From contig JBOFOQ010000004.1 in NCBI GenBank assembly GCA_051659505.1, forward strand, positions 1-64,000: DNA of 64,000 bases, given 5' to 3'. The number at the start of each line of letters is the position of its first letter. The stretch's first letter is position 1. Shown piece after piece: positions 54,581-64,000 of the stretch. This stretch comes from JAGNZR01 sp051659505 (GTDB lineage: Bacteria > Fusobacteriota > Fusobacteriia > Fusobacteriales > Fusobacteriaceae). The translations under genes were made by a program, and so were the position numbers. A model generated the notes under the pieces. That model did no database searches. It was not told where the DNA came from and saw only the letters and a program-made list of their open reading frames with translations.

Positions 54581-55625
54581 ATTAAAAAGTTGTATAACAA
54601 AAATAAACGAAATAGATATTTTAGCTAAAAAAAGAGCTGAAAAATATCTAGATTCAAGAATGAAGCCTGTGGGAAGCCTAGGATTTTTAGAAGAACTTGG
54701 AATAAAAATATCAGGAATAACAGGAGATGAGTTTTATCAAATAAAAAATTCTTGCCATATAGTAGCCGCTAGTGATAACGGTGTTGTGGAAGAGGGAGTT
54801 TCTAGTTGCCCAACAGAATATACTGCAATAGTTTCTGAAGCTATGCTACAAGAGATAGCAGCAATTGGTATTCTTTCAAAAAATTTAAAAGTGGATTTAA
54901 AAGTAGTAGATGTAGGAATAAATGGAGATATAAAAAAAAACTATCCAAACTTATATAAAAGAAAGATAAGTTATGGTACGAAAAATTTCACTAAAGAATT
55001 TGCTATGACTAGAAAACAGGCTATAGAAGCTATTGAAATAGGAATTGATTTAATAGAAGAATTTTCAAACTCTTATGATATTTTTTCCAATGGAGAGATG
55101 GGCATAGGAAATACAACAACGAGTTCTGCAATATTATACTCACTTACAAGAGATAATTTAGATGAGGTAGTAGGTCGTGGAGGCGGGCTTTCAGATTTAG
55201 CTTTCATAGAAAAAAAAAGAGTAATAAAGGAAAGTTGCGAAAAATATAATACATTTAATATGGACCCCATAGATATAGTAGCAGCAGTGGGAGGTTATGA
55301 TATAGCTTGTATGATAGGAATGTATTTAGGAGCTGCAGCTAAAAGAAGGCCTATGTTAACTGATGGTTTTATATCTTCAGTAGCAGCTATTGTTGCCACT
55401 AAGATAGAACCGAAAGTGAAAAACTATATTATAATGACTCATAAAAGTGAAGAACCAGGTATGGATATAATTTTAAAAGAATTAAAGTTAAAAGCTCCTT
55501 TAAACATGAATATGAGGCTAGGAGAGGGAACAGGAGCAATTTTTGTTCATTCCATGGCAAAATGTGCTATGGAAATAATAAGGACAATGAAAACAAAAGA
55601 GGAAGTGTATAATATAATTCTTTAG
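54573..55625 (+). CDS. cobT: Nicotinate-nucleotide:dimethylbenzimidazole phosphoribosyltransferase
   Basis: The 350-residue protein has MKPVGSLGFLEELG, ASDNGVVEEGVSSCP, FSNGEMGIGNTTTSSA and the C-terminal RLGEGTGAI with the catalytic Glu. It activates the lower-ligand base to alpha-ribazole-phosphate. Lower-ligand type cannot be told from sequence. Confidence 0.95.
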   Translation: MDKLKSCITKINEIDILAKKRAEKYLDSRMKPVGSLGFLEELGIKISGITGDEFYQIKNSCHIVAASDNGVVEEGVSSCPTEYTAIVSEAMLQEIAAIGILSKNLKVDLKVVDVGINGDIKKNYPNLYKRKISYGTKNFTKEFAMTRKQAIEAIEIGIDLIEEFSNSYDIFSNGEMGIGNTTTSSAILYSLTRDNLDEVVGRGGGLSDLAFIEKKRVIKESCEKYNTFNMDPIDIVAAVGGYDIACMIGMYLGAAAKRRPMLTDGFISSVAAIVATKIEPKVKNYIIMTHKSEEPGMDIILKELKLKAPLNMNMRLGEGTGAIFVHSMAKCAMEIIRTMKTKEEVYNIIL

Positions 55626-55648
55626 TGTAATTCTTTAGAGGAGGCATA

Positions 55649-56452
55649 TTGGACAATGGACATCGAAAAAGGTTAAGAGATAAATATCTGAGTCAAGGAT
55701 TTTCAGGATTCTACCAAGATTATGAAAAGTTAGAATTTTTATTAACTTTTACTATTTTTCAAAAAGATGTAAAACCAATAGCAAAAAATCTTATAGAAAC
55801 ATTTTTAACTATTGAAGGAGTTCTTAAAGCAGATACTAAGGAGTTAAAAAAAATAAATGGTTTAGGAGATATTTCAATTTGTTTTTTAAAATTTATTGCT
55901 GATTTAAACAGTGATATTTTTAAAACTCATAGTAAAAAAAATCCAATAACTATAAGCAATAAAAATGAAGTAATAGGATATTTGAAAAATGAAATAGGTT
56001 TTGAAAGTAGAGAAAATTTTGTAGTTTTATATTTAAATTCAGCTAACCAATTATTAAATAATAAAGATATAGAAAGCAATGTATTATTTAAAGGAACTTT
56101 AGATAGAAGTGCTATTTATCCTAGAGAAATTATAAAAAAAATATTTGAACAATATGAATCTATTGAAGAAGCTATTCAAGGAAAAATAATTAATAAATTA
56201 GAAAATAAAGAGATTATTTTAGATAAAGGAATGAAAAAAATAATAGAAGATGCTTTTAGATATAAAGCTAAATCAGTGATTTTATCACACAATCACCCAA
56301 GCGGAAATATAATACCGTCTAAGGCGGATATAGATATTACAAAAAATATGAAAAAAATATTAAACATGGTAGATATAAGATTATTAGATCATATAATAGT
56401 AACCAAGGAAGCTTATTTCAGCTTTTTAGAAGAAGGTTTACTTGAAATTTAG
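55649..56452 (+). CDS. radC: RadC-family JAB/MPN domain protein
   Basis: The 267-residue protein has an N-terminal helix-hairpin-helix region (KINGLGDISICFLKF near 70) and the C-terminal JAMM-like metal site SHNHPSGNIIPSKADIDITK. It starts at TTG after GAGGAGG. RadC is widespread; its DNA-repair role is doubtful and its function remains open. Confidence 0.9.
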   Translation: MDNGHRKRLRDKYLSQGFSGFYQDYEKLEFLLTFTIFQKDVKPIAKNLIETFLTIEGVLKADTKELKKINGLGDISICFLKFIADLNSDIFKTHSKKNPITISNKNEVIGYLKNEIGFESRENFVVLYLNSANQLLNNKDIESNVLFKGTLDRSAIYPREIIKKIFEQYESIEEAIQGKIINKLENKEIILDKGMKKIIEDAFRYKAKSVILSHNHPSGNIIPSKADIDITKNMKKILNMVDIRLLDHIIVTKEAYFSFLEEGLLEI

Positions 56453-56461
56453 GAGGGCAAA

Positions 56462-57415
56462 GTGGAAGATTTTAAAGAGGGAAAAGATAAAGAGGTAGAA
56501 AATAAAACTGTGGAAAATAGTGAAGGGATAGATAAAGTAGAACTGTATAATGTTTTAGGAGTTATGTTTGAAGTTACTAAAAAAAGATATTATTTTGGAA
56601 TATTAGATGGTGAAACTTATACAAAAGGGGACAGAGTAGTTGTAGATACAGTAAGAGGAAAAGAAATTGGCGTTGTTTATGGAAAACCTATGCAGTTACC
56701 AGAAAGAATGGTAGTACTTCCTCTTAAACCAGTGCTAAAAAAAGCAAGTGAAGAAGAAGTACTTTTCTACGAACAGTTAAAATCAGAGTCAAAAGAGGCA
56801 TATAAAGTTTGTAAAGAAAAAATTATTGAGCATAAATTATCAATGAAGTTAATAGAAACAGAATATACTTTTGACAAGACAAAACTTATATTTTATTTCA
56901 CTGCAGAGGGAAGAATAGATTTTAGAGAACTAGTAAAAGATTTAGCTATAATATTTAAAGTAAGAATAGAATTAAGACAAATAGGCGTGAGAGATGAAGC
57001 TAGAATATTAGGAAATATTGGTATTTGTGGAAAAGAACTATGTTGTAGAACTTTTATAAGTAAATTTGATTCAGTATCAATAAAAATGGCAAGAGATCAA
57101 GGATTAGTAATAAATCCAGCTAAAATATCTGGTGTTTGTGGAAGATTATTATGTTGTATTAATTATGAATACTTTCAATATGAAGAAGCTCTTAGAAACT
57201 ATCCAGCTGTTCATCAAAGTGTAAAAACAGAATTTGGAGATGCAAGAGTAATGAGTATAAGTCCATTAAATGGATTTTTATATGTAAGTACAGTGGCAAA
57301 AGGAGTAATGAAACTTAAAATAGAAGAGATAACATTTAATAAGAAAGAAGCCTCAAAGTTAAAAAGTACAGCTCCAACAGCTGAAAAAGTACATAAAATA
57401 CTTGAAAAGGAATAA
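56462..57415 (+). CDS. PSP1-domain protein, RicT (YaaT) family
   Basis: The 317-residue protein (start GTG after AGGAGGGC) has the PSP1 domain with conserved Cys pairs in GICGKELCCRTF and GVCGRLLCCINYEYFQYE. In Bacillus the RicT homolog is part of the Fe-S RicAFT complex affecting RNase Y. The N-terminal 25 residues are a charged variable extension. It is followed 3 bases later by a methyltransferase gene, as is common for this family. Confidence 0.88.
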   Translation: MEDFKEGKDKEVENKTVENSEGIDKVELYNVLGVMFEVTKKRYYFGILDGETYTKGDRVVVDTVRGKEIGVVYGKPMQLPERMVVLPLKPVLKKASEEEVLFYEQLKSESKEAYKVCKEKIIEHKLSMKLIETEYTFDKTKLIFYFTAEGRIDFRELVKDLAIIFKVRIELRQIGVRDEARILGNIGICGKELCCRTFISKFDSVSIKMARDQGLVINPAKISGVCGRLLCCINYEYFQYEEALRNYPAVHQSVKTEFGDARVMSISPLNGFLYVSTVAKGVMKLKIEEITFNKKEASKLKSTAPTAEKVHKILEKE

Positions 57416-57418
57416 AAA

Positions 57419-58081
57419 ATGACTGATATAACAGAATTATTTCAAGGTTATAAACTAATTCAAGAAAAAGCTGGATTTAGATTTTCTTCAGACGCCGTTG
57501 TACTAGCAGAGTTTATTGAAGATGTAAAAGGAAAAAAGGTTTTAGAAATAGGAACTGGAAGTTGTATTATCCCTATTTTACTAAAAATTCAAGATAAAAT
57601 AGAACAAATAACAACTTTAGAGATTCAAAATTCTGTATTTCAATTAGCTAAAAAAAATATTGAAATAAATAATTTAGAATCTAGTATAGAAGGGATAAAT
57701 ATAGATGTAAAAGATTATGGAAAAAGTAATTTTTATGATACAGTAATATCCAATCCACCTTATATGAAAATTGATGGAAAAAATATAAATAAAAATGAAA
57801 AAAAAACAATAGCTAGACATGAGGTAAGTTTAGAATTAAAAGATTTAATTCTTCATGTAAAACGTCTTTTAAAACCAAGAGGTAATTTTTATATGGTTCA
57901 TAGAACTTATAGACTTCCTGAAATAATAGTTGAACTTAACAAAAATAATATGTTTTTAGAGAAATTAAAATTTGTTTATCATAGTGAAGGTCAAAAATCA
58001 AATTTGGTGTTGATAAAAGCAAATAAGGGTAAAAACATTATATTGGAAGTTGAAGAGCCACTATACTTAGAGGGGAAATAA
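57419..58081 (+). CDS. TrmN6-like SAM-dependent N6-adenine methyltransferase
   Basis: The 220-residue protein has SAM motif VLEIGTGSCIIPI and catalytic NPPY (SNPPYMKIDG). It fits the tRNA1(Val) adenine-37 N6-methyltransferase family, which begins FQGYKLIQEKAGFRFSSDAVVLAEF in this branch. The start codon is 3 bases after the PSP1 gene. Confidence 0.85.
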   Translation: MTDITELFQGYKLIQEKAGFRFSSDAVVLAEFIEDVKGKKVLEIGTGSCIIPILLKIQDKIEQITTLEIQNSVFQLAKKNIEINNLESSIEGINIDVKDYGKSNFYDTVISNPPYMKIDGKNINKNEKKTIARHEVSLELKDLILHVKRLLKPRGNFYMVHRTYRLPEIIVELNKNNMFLEKLKFVYHSEGQKSNLVLIKANKGKNIILEVEEPLYLEGK

Positions 58082-58089
58082 TATTGTAG

Positions 58090-58117
58090 AATACCTCCAT
58101 GAAAATGGAGGTATTTT
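58090..58117 (+). terminator. Hairpin between methyltransferase gene and uvrB
   Basis: AATACCTCCAT (58090-58100) pairs perfectly with ATGGAGGTATT (58105-58115) with a four-base loop and a short T tail. It could give partial termination ahead of uvrB. Its CCTCC arm resembles an anti-Shine-Dalgarno sequence. Confidence 0.6.
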
Positions 58118-58134
58118 AACACTTGAGGTGAGAT

Positions 58135-60117
58135 ATGTTTAAAATATTTTCTAAATATAAACCTACTGGAGACCAACCAGAAGCAATAGAAAAAATAAGT
58201 AAAAATATTATAAATGGTGTGGAAAATCAAACTTTATTAGGAGTTACAGGATCAGGGAAAACGTTCACAATTGCAAGTGTTATAGAAAAAGTTCAAAGAC
58301 CAGCTTTAATATTAGCTCCGAATAAAACTTTAGCAGCTCAACTTTATGAAGAATATAAAAAGTTTTTTCCTGAAAATGCAGTGGAGTATTTTGTATCTTA
58401 CTACGATTATTATCAACCAGAAGCTTACATAGCCTCAACAGACACATATATAGAAAAAGATTCATCTGTAAATGAAGAGATAGATAAATTGAGAAATTCA
58501 GCAACAGCAGCACTTATTCATAGGAAAGATGTTATAATAGTAGCATCAGTATCAGCGATTTATGGCTTAGGTTCTCCAGAAATATATAGGAAAACAACTA
58601 TTCCAATAGATTTAAAAACAGGTATTGAAAGAAAGAAACTTATTCAAAAATTAATAGCGTTGAGATATGAAAGAAATGATATAAATTTTGAAAGAGGAAA
58701 ATTCAGAATAAAAGGAGAGGTAATAGATATTTATCCCTCATATATGGAAACAGGATATAGACTTGAATATTTTGATGAAGAATTAGAACGAATTTCTGAG
58801 ATAAATACTCTTACAGGTCAAAAACTAAAGAAAAATCTAGAAAGAATTGTTATATACCCTGCCACACACTACATAACTGAAGAAGATTCAACAGATAGAA
58901 TTATATTTCAAATAGAAAGAGATTTAAAAATTGAAGTTGAAGATTTTATGAAAAAAGGGAAATTACTTGAAGCTCAAAGATTACAACAAAGAACTATGTA
59001 TGATATAGAGATGATAAGAGAGATTGGATATTGTAAAGGTGTAGAGAATTATTCTAGATATTTATCTAATAGAGAGGAAGGGTCGACACCAGAAACACTA
59101 ATTGATTATTTTCCGAAAGATTTTGTTGTGTACCTTGATGAGTCACATGTTGGAATACCACAAATAAGAGGAATGTATAATGGGGACAGAGCGAGAAAAA
59201 CAAATTTAGTGGAAAATGGTTTTAGATTAAAATCAGCACTGGACAACAGACCTTTAATGTTTGAAGAGTTTAGAAAGTTAACTAAACAAACAGTTTTTGT
59301 ATCAGCTACACCAGGAGATTTTGAAATAGAAACATCTAAAACTAATATTATAGACCAGTTAATAAGACCAACTGGAATAATAGACCCACCTATTGAAGTT
59401 AAAACAACTAAAAATCAAGTTGATGATCTTTTTGACCAAATAAAAATAGAAATTGAAAAAGGAAATAGAACATTAGTAACAACTTTAACGAAAAAAATGG
59501 CAGAAGAGCTAACAGAATACTATACAGGATTAGGAATAAAAGTAAAATATATTCATTCAGATATAGATACATTAGAAAGAATAAGTATTATAAAATCTCT
59601 TAGACGGGGAGAATTTGATGTTCTTGTAGGAATAAATTTATTAAGAGAGGGGTTAGATATTCCAGAAGTTGCTCTAGTTGCAATACTAGAAGCAGATAAG
59701 GAAGGTTTTTTAAGAAGTAGACGTTCTCTTATCCAAACAATAGGAAGAGCAGCTAGAAATATAGAAGGAAGAGTTATATTGTACGGAGATAAAATAACTG
59801 ACTCCATGAGAACAGCAATGGAAGAAACAGAGAGAAGAAGAAAAAAACAAAGAGAGTATAATATCTTTAATAATATAGACCCTAAAAATATTATAAATGA
59901 GATAGGAGAAGATATTATGAATTTAGATTATGGTCTTCCTCTTGAAGATTTAAGAACCATAGATGAAAAGGTATTTACTTCTAAAAAAGATATTGAAAAA
60001 ACTATTTTAAAGTTAAATAAAGAGATAGAGGTTTTAGCCAAGGAACTTAACTATGAGTTGGCTATAAAGAAAAGAGATGAGATGTTTAAACTGAAAAAAT
60101 TACTCTTAGATTTTTAA
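58135..60117 (+). CDS. uvrB: Excinuclease ABC subunit B
   Basis: The 660-residue helicase-like protein has GVTGSGKTF (Walker A), the beta-hairpin YYDYYQPEAYI, DESHV, and a C-terminal UVR motif for UvrC contact (ELNYELAIKKRDEM). It verifies damage in nucleotide excision repair. GAGGTGAG precedes the ATG. Confidence 0.98.
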   Translation: MFKIFSKYKPTGDQPEAIEKISKNIINGVENQTLLGVTGSGKTFTIASVIEKVQRPALILAPNKTLAAQLYEEYKKFFPENAVEYFVSYYDYYQPEAYIASTDTYIEKDSSVNEEIDKLRNSATAALIHRKDVIIVASVSAIYGLGSPEIYRKTTIPIDLKTGIERKKLIQKLIALRYERNDINFERGKFRIKGEVIDIYPSYMETGYRLEYFDEELERISEINTLTGQKLKKNLERIVIYPATHYITEEDSTDRIIFQIERDLKIEVEDFMKKGKLLEAQRLQQRTMYDIEMIREIGYCKGVENYSRYLSNREEGSTPETLIDYFPKDFVVYLDESHVGIPQIRGMYNGDRARKTNLVENGFRLKSALDNRPLMFEEFRKLTKQTVFVSATPGDFEIETSKTNIIDQLIRPTGIIDPPIEVKTTKNQVDDLFDQIKIEIEKGNRTLVTTLTKKMAEELTEYYTGLGIKVKYIHSDIDTLERISIIKSLRRGEFDVLVGINLLREGLDIPEVALVAILEADKEGFLRSRRSLIQTIGRAARNIEGRVILYGDKITDSMRTAMEETERRRKKQREYNIFNNIDPKNIINEIGEDIMNLDYGLPLEDLRTIDEKVFTSKKDIEKTILKLNKEIEVLAKELNYELAIKKRDEMFKLKKLLLDF

Positions 60118-60155
60118 AGTTTTCCATTAAAAAATAGGCGGTGCATATAATAAAA

Positions 60156-61364
60156 ATGAGTGAGAGAATATATTCAGTAACAGAATTTAATAAAATGCTA
60201 AAAAGAAATATAGAAGATAATCCAATATTTAGTGATTTTTTCTTAAAAGGAGAGTTATCTAGTGTCTCATATTATAAGAGTGGCCATTTGTATTTTAACT
60301 TAAAAGATAAAGATGCCCAAATAAAATGCGCTGCTTTTAATTATAAAATGAAAAGAATTCCTGAAGATTTAAAAGAAGGGGATGAAGTAAAGATATTTTG
60401 TGATGCTGGAGTCTATGAAAATAGAGGAGAGTTACAAATTCTAGTAAGAAATATAGAGAAAAAAAATAAAATAGGAGCACTATTTTTAGCTTTAGAGAAA
60501 TTAAAAAAAGATTTAGAAGCAGAGGGATATTTTTTATTAAACCATAAAAAAAAATTACCAAAATACCCTAAAAATATAGGTGTTGTAACAGCATATACTG
60601 GAGCAGCAGTTCAAGATATAATAAAAACAATTAGAAAAAGAGATGATAGAATTAATATATACATATATCCAGCTAAAGTTCAAGGAATTGGAGCTAAAGA
60701 AGAGATAGTAGCAGGAATAAAAGCTCTTAACAAAATAGAGGAGTTAGACTTCATAATAGCAGGTCGTGGTGGTGGAAGTATAGAGGATTTATGGTGCTTT
60801 AATGAAAAGGAAGTTGCTATGGAGTTTTTTCATTCAAAAAAACCAATTATTTCAGCTGTAGGACATGAATCAGATAATTTATTATCAGATTTAACTGCTG
60901 ATGTAAGAGCAGCAACTCCTACACAAGCTGTTGAACTTTCAGTTCCAGAGAAAATAATATTATTAAAAGACCTGGAAGAAAGAAAAAAAAGAATAATCAG
61001 AGTTATAAATGTTATAATGAATAATAGTATAAAGGAATTGGAAAAACTAAAAGATAGTTATTACTTGAAAAATTTTCCAAAAGAAATAAATAGATTGAAT
61101 CAAGAGATTGTGAATAATGAAAAAAAAATATATGAGCAAATAACAAAAATTATAAAATTTAAAGAAAATTTATTACAAGTAAGAACAGAAAGAATTATAG
61201 GATTAAATCCAATGAAAATACTTTCTAACGGCTATTCTATTACAACTTTTAATGAAAACTCTTTAAAAAATATTGAGAATTTAAAATTAGGTGATTTAAT
61301 AGAAACAAAATTAAAAACAGGAAAAATAAAAAGTATAATAAAGGAGTTGGTAAAAGATGTTTAA
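60156..61364 (+). CDS. xseA: Exodeoxyribonuclease VII large subunit
   Basis: The protein begins MSERIYSVTEFNKML and has an OB-fold (about 10-100) and the catalytic domain with GVVTAYTGAAVQDI, AGRGGGSIEDLWCFNE and SAVGHESDNLLSDLTADVRA, followed by coiled coil. Start is uncertain: ATG 60156 (402 residues) or the in-frame GTG 60141; the ribosome site is weak for either. The small subunit xseB is not next to it. Confidence 0.94.
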   Translation: MSERIYSVTEFNKMLKRNIEDNPIFSDFFLKGELSSVSYYKSGHLYFNLKDKDAQIKCAAFNYKMKRIPEDLKEGDEVKIFCDAGVYENRGELQILVRNIEKKNKIGALFLALEKLKKDLEAEGYFLLNHKKKLPKYPKNIGVVTAYTGAAVQDIIKTIRKRDDRINIYIYPAKVQGIGAKEEIVAGIKALNKIEELDFIIAGRGGGSIEDLWCFNEKEVAMEFFHSKKPIISAVGHESDNLLSDLTADVRAATPTQAVELSVPEKIILLKDLEERKKRIIRVINVIMNNSIKELEKLKDSYYLKNFPKEINRLNQEIVNNEKKIYEQITKIIKFKENLLQVRTERIIGLNPMKILSNGYSITTFNENSLKNIENLKLGDLIETKLKTGKIKSIIKELVKDV

Positions 61365-61935
61365 AAAGTATTTTTTAATAATATTAAGCTTATTAGCTAT
61401 AACTATATCTAGCTATTCTCAAGGACCGATCAGTAATAAAGATATAAATGAAATGGAAAAAGAGTTAATAGAAGAAGCGAATATTGCAGTAGGAGCAGAA
61501 GAAAACTTTGTAATAGGTGATAAACTTTTTAAAATAGGAAAATATCAAAGTGCTCTAAATATATTTGAAAAAAACCTCAATGAAAATAAAAATCTTTTTG
61601 GAGCAGCAACTAGTGCTAGATTTGTAAATAATGATAAAAATGCAGTTAAATATTATACACAGTTAATAGATAGAAATGCAAATATAGAGGAAGCTTATTT
61701 TGGTAGAGCCTTAGCCTATAGAAAACTAGAGGAATATGAAAAATCCATAAGAGATTTAAATGAATATTTAGAAAAGAATGAGTCTAATGAGTATGCTTAT
61801 GCTGGTCTTGGGGATTTATATATTTTAATAAATAGAAATGAAGAAGCTAAGAGAATATTAGAAAAAGGAAGTGAAAAATTTCCTGATTCTGCACTAATAA
61901 AAAGTTTATTAGTGAAGGCCTATAAAAAAAGCTAA
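61357..61935 (+). CDS. Exported TPR-repeat protein
   Basis: The 192-residue protein has a signal sequence (cut near SYSQG, residue 22) and about four tetratricopeptide repeats from residue 45 on, with pairs such as EEAYFGRALAYRKLEEYEKS and EYAYAGLGDLYILINRNEEA. It overlaps xseA by 8 bases. TPR proteins are scaffolds; a periplasmic protein-interaction role is likely but the partner is unknown. Confidence 0.8.
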   Translation: MFKKYFLIILSLLAITISSYSQGPISNKDINEMEKELIEEANIAVGAEENFVIGDKLFKIGKYQSALNIFEKNLNENKNLFGAATSARFVNNDKNAVKYYTQLIDRNANIEEAYFGRALAYRKLEEYEKSIRDLNEYLEKNESNEYAYAGLGDLYILINRNEEAKRILEKGSEKFPDSALIKSLLVKAYKKS

Positions 61936-61971
61936 TTTTGATATAATAATAAATAAAAATTAGGAGAAATT

Positions 61972-63702
61972 ATGAAAAAAAAATTATGTTTATTTTTAAT
62001 GACTTTATTTTTTATATCTTGTAGTAGTGAAAAAATAGATTTATCTAAATTAAAAGTAAAAAATGGAATTTATTATACAAATAATGGAGAAAAAGAATTT
62101 GAGGGAACAGGGATTTATAAAGGGGAAAATGGCCAAATAAAATGGGAAGGAAATTATAGAGCTGGAAAATTAGAAGGAGTAAAAAAATCATACTACAAAA
62201 AAAAATTATTAAAGTTTTATTCTAAAACTGGAGAATTACAAAGCGAAGAAAATTATAGAGCTGGAAAATTGGAAGGGGTAAAAAAAATATATACAATAAC
62301 AGGTCAAGTAAAATTAGAAGAAAACTATGTAGCGGGAGAATTGGAAGGACCAAGAAAAGAATACTATGATAATGGGCAACTGAAATTGGAAAGGAACTAT
62401 AAAGCTGGGAAACTTGAAGGAGTAACTAAATTATATTCAAAAATAGGGCACCTAAAACTTGAAGAAAACTATAAAGCTGGAGAATCAGAGGGGATAATAA
62501 AAAAATATTATGAGGATAGAAAGTTACAGTGGGATGAATCCAAAAAAGAATATTATATAGGAACAGGTCAATTAAACTGGGAAGGGAACTATAAAGCTGG
62601 AAGATTAGAGGGGCCAGCAAGAACATATTATGAAAGAGGTCAGCTAAAGGTAGAAGTGAATTATAAAGCAGGAAAACTAGATGGAACGAAAAAAGTATAC
62701 GATCAGTTAGGTAATATGAGACTGGAAGAAAATTATAAAGCAGGAAAACTAGACGGACCAGTAGTAGTATTTTTTAGATATGGTTCAGTAGATGCTGAAA
62801 GGAATTATAAAGCAGGAAAAAGAGAGGGGGTATCCAAACTATACTATCCTAGTAGAGAATTAAGTAAAGGACTGGGAAGAAAAGGATCACTAAAAAAAGA
62901 AGAGAATTACAAAGTGGGGAAAAGAGAGGGGGTATCAAGGTTATACTATGAAAGAAGAGGTGAAAACTTAAATTCGATAACAGGACCTCTAGAGAGTATA
63001 GAAAATTATAAAGCAGCTCAACTAGATGGCTTACAAATAAAATATTATGAAAATGGACAAATAAAAGTGAAAGAAAATTATAAATTAGGCAAAAGAGAAG
63101 GCAAAAGAATTGTATATTATGAAAATAATTTAATAGAAATAGAAGAAGAGTATAAATCAGGATATAGAGATGGGGTAAGAAGAGCCTATTATAAAAATGG
63201 TCAACTAAAATCGGAAGAAAATTATAAAAAATTTAGACCTGAAGGAACACAAAAGTTTTATTATGAAAATGGTAAACTAAAAAAAGTACAAACTTATAGA
63301 GGCAAAAAAGCGGTGGGAACAACGAAAGAATACTATGAAAACGGTCAGTTACAATGGTCAGAGGACGAGGGAGAGGACGGTTCTTTAAAAAAATATTATA
63401 AAAATGGTCAACTAAAATCGGAAGTAAATTATAAGTCAGGATATAGAGAAGGGGTAAGAAGAACCTATTATGAAAATGGTCAGTTAAAATGGTCAGATAA
63501 CTTAAAAAGAGATAAGCGAGAAGGTTTGGCAAAACACTATTATGATACAGGTGAGCTAAGTTTAGAAGTTTTTTATAAAAATGATAAGCAAGAAGGTATA
63601 GAAAAAAAATATTATAAAAGTGGTCAGTTAGAATGGGAAATTAATTACAAAGCAGGAGATAAAGAAGGTTTGAGGCTATACTATTCTGAAAGTAAGGAGT
63701 AA
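61972..63702 (+). CDS. MORN-repeat lipoprotein, YwqK-like
   Basis: The 576-residue protein has a lipoprotein signal (lipobox FFISC, Cys18) and then about 22-24 degenerate repeats of roughly 23 residues, each of the form NYKAGKLEGxxKxYYxxGQL. This is the MORN-2/YwqK pattern. Bacterial relatives are often annotated as YwqK-family antitoxins or surface repeat proteins. Near-identical DNA segments in the repeats make the gene prone to expansion and contraction. AGGAG precedes the ATG. Function here is not known. Confidence 0.85.
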   Translation: MKKKLCLFLMTLFFISCSSEKIDLSKLKVKNGIYYTNNGEKEFEGTGIYKGENGQIKWEGNYRAGKLEGVKKSYYKKKLLKFYSKTGELQSEENYRAGKLEGVKKIYTITGQVKLEENYVAGELEGPRKEYYDNGQLKLERNYKAGKLEGVTKLYSKIGHLKLEENYKAGESEGIIKKYYEDRKLQWDESKKEYYIGTGQLNWEGNYKAGRLEGPARTYYERGQLKVEVNYKAGKLDGTKKVYDQLGNMRLEENYKAGKLDGPVVVFFRYGSVDAERNYKAGKREGVSKLYYPSRELSKGLGRKGSLKKEENYKVGKREGVSRLYYERRGENLNSITGPLESIENYKAAQLDGLQIKYYENGQIKVKENYKLGKREGKRIVYYENNLIEIEEEYKSGYRDGVRRAYYKNGQLKSEENYKKFRPEGTQKFYYENGKLKKVQTYRGKKAVGTTKEYYENGQLQWSEDEGEDGSLKKYYKNGQLKSEVNYKSGYREGVRRTYYENGQLKWSDNLKRDKREGLAKHYYDTGELSLEVFYKNDKQEGIEKKYYKSGQLEWEINYKAGDKEGLRLYYSESKE

Positions 63703-63776
63703 GTTTAATAAAATTTGGAAGTAATTAAGACTACACTCTATAAGATATAACAAAATATAAAAAAAACTGGAGAAAA

Positions 63777-64000
63777 ATGAAAAAAGAAAAAAGAAAAAAA
63801 TATATATTGTATAAAATATTATTGATAATAGTTTATACATTAATAAGCTGTAATGATCAAAATCAAGTACCAAAAAAGAGTGAACAAGAAAAAGCAAAAG
63901 AAGAAATAGGAATAAAAAAAGATTATGAATATATAATGAGTGAAGAATTTAAGCCAGAGATATCTGAAATATTAAAAAAAAGAATACTAAAAGTATATAA
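63777..64000 (+). CDS. Lipoprotein of unknown function, cut by the window end
   Basis: An ATG at 63777 with GGAGA just upstream opens a frame of 74 codons that runs off the window. A hydrophobic stretch and lipobox TLISC (Cys24) are followed by a Lys/Glu-rich linker. It lies 74 bases after the MORN-repeat gene on the same strand and may be part of the same cluster of lipoprotein genes. Only the N-terminus is visible, so no family can be given. Confidence 0.7.
   Translation, partial: MKKEKRKKYILYKILLIIVYTLISCNDQNQVPKKSEQEKAKEEIGIKKDYEYIMSEEFKPEISEILKKRILKVY

Overview
The window reads as ordinary chromosome from a strongly AT-rich, Gram-negative anaerobe, most likely a member of the Fusobacteriota (Fusobacterium, Cetobacterium or a relative). 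The low GC, AGA/ATA-rich codon use, lipoprotein and outer-membrane genes (lspA, LolCD-type transporter, kdsB), two-subunit glycyl-tRNA synthetase and amino-acid/betaine fermentation genes all fit. Genus is an inference. No tRNA genes or CRISPR array were seen; the left edge carries the 5S rRNA end of an rRNA operon.

Layout. 1-185: 5S rRNA and terminator. 0.3-1.7 kb: an exported amidohydrolase. 1.8-6.8 kb: a TetR-type regulator divergent from a betaine reductase module, namely component B alpha/beta proprotein, selenocysteine-containing gamma subunit read through an in-frame TGA with a textbook SECIS hairpin, and a BCCT betaine carrier. 6.8-9.3 kb: argG in debris-rich DNA (a Cas6-like fragment and an IS30-like remnant). 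9.3-20.6 kb: a complete carbon-phosphorus lyase locus: phnDCEE transporter, a GlpP-family antiterminator gene, a strong terminator, then phnG-H-I-J-K-M, a hexapeptide-transferase/PhnL fusion and a PHP-domain phosphodiesterase. This block lies between two inverted copies of a 31-bp IS-like end. 20.8-22.3 kb: PTS EIICB. 22.3-25.5 kb: small unknown genes, udk, a LysE-like exporter, mnmA. 25.6-28.8 kb: branched-chain amino-acid dehydrogenase, phosphate butyryltransferase and butyrate kinase. 29-40.5 kb: a DUF2325 protein, tex, a histidine-less sensor-kinase-like protein, ileS, lspA, glyQS, kdsB. 40.5-43.1 kb: a SpoIID/LytB-type lipoprotein whose conserved blocks are in circularly permuted order, and a BMP-family binding protein. 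43.1-47.7 kb, minus strand: exonuclease III, an unknown gene, an AroB-Ppx/GppA fusion and mnmH (tRNA 2-selenouridine synthase). 47.9-52.4 kb: recQ, LolC/D-like ABC transporter, hpf. 52.6-55.6 kb: cobU-cobS-cobC-cobT for the cobalamin nucleotide loop. 55.6-64 kb: radC, ricT-like, a methyltransferase, uvrB, xseA, a TPR protein, a MORN-repeat lipoprotein and a lipoprotein cut by the window end.

How it fits together. Bcd-Ptb-Buk would give ATP from the oxidative branch of branched-chain amino-acid fermentation, and betaine reductase would be the electron sink with acetyl phosphate as product: a Stickland-type economy. Selenium appears twice, in the reductase and in MnmH. The most unusual items are the permuted SpoIID protein, the AroB-Ppx and hexapeptide-PhnL fusions, the probable GlpP antitermination switch inside the phn locus, and the IS-like ends that bracket that locus.
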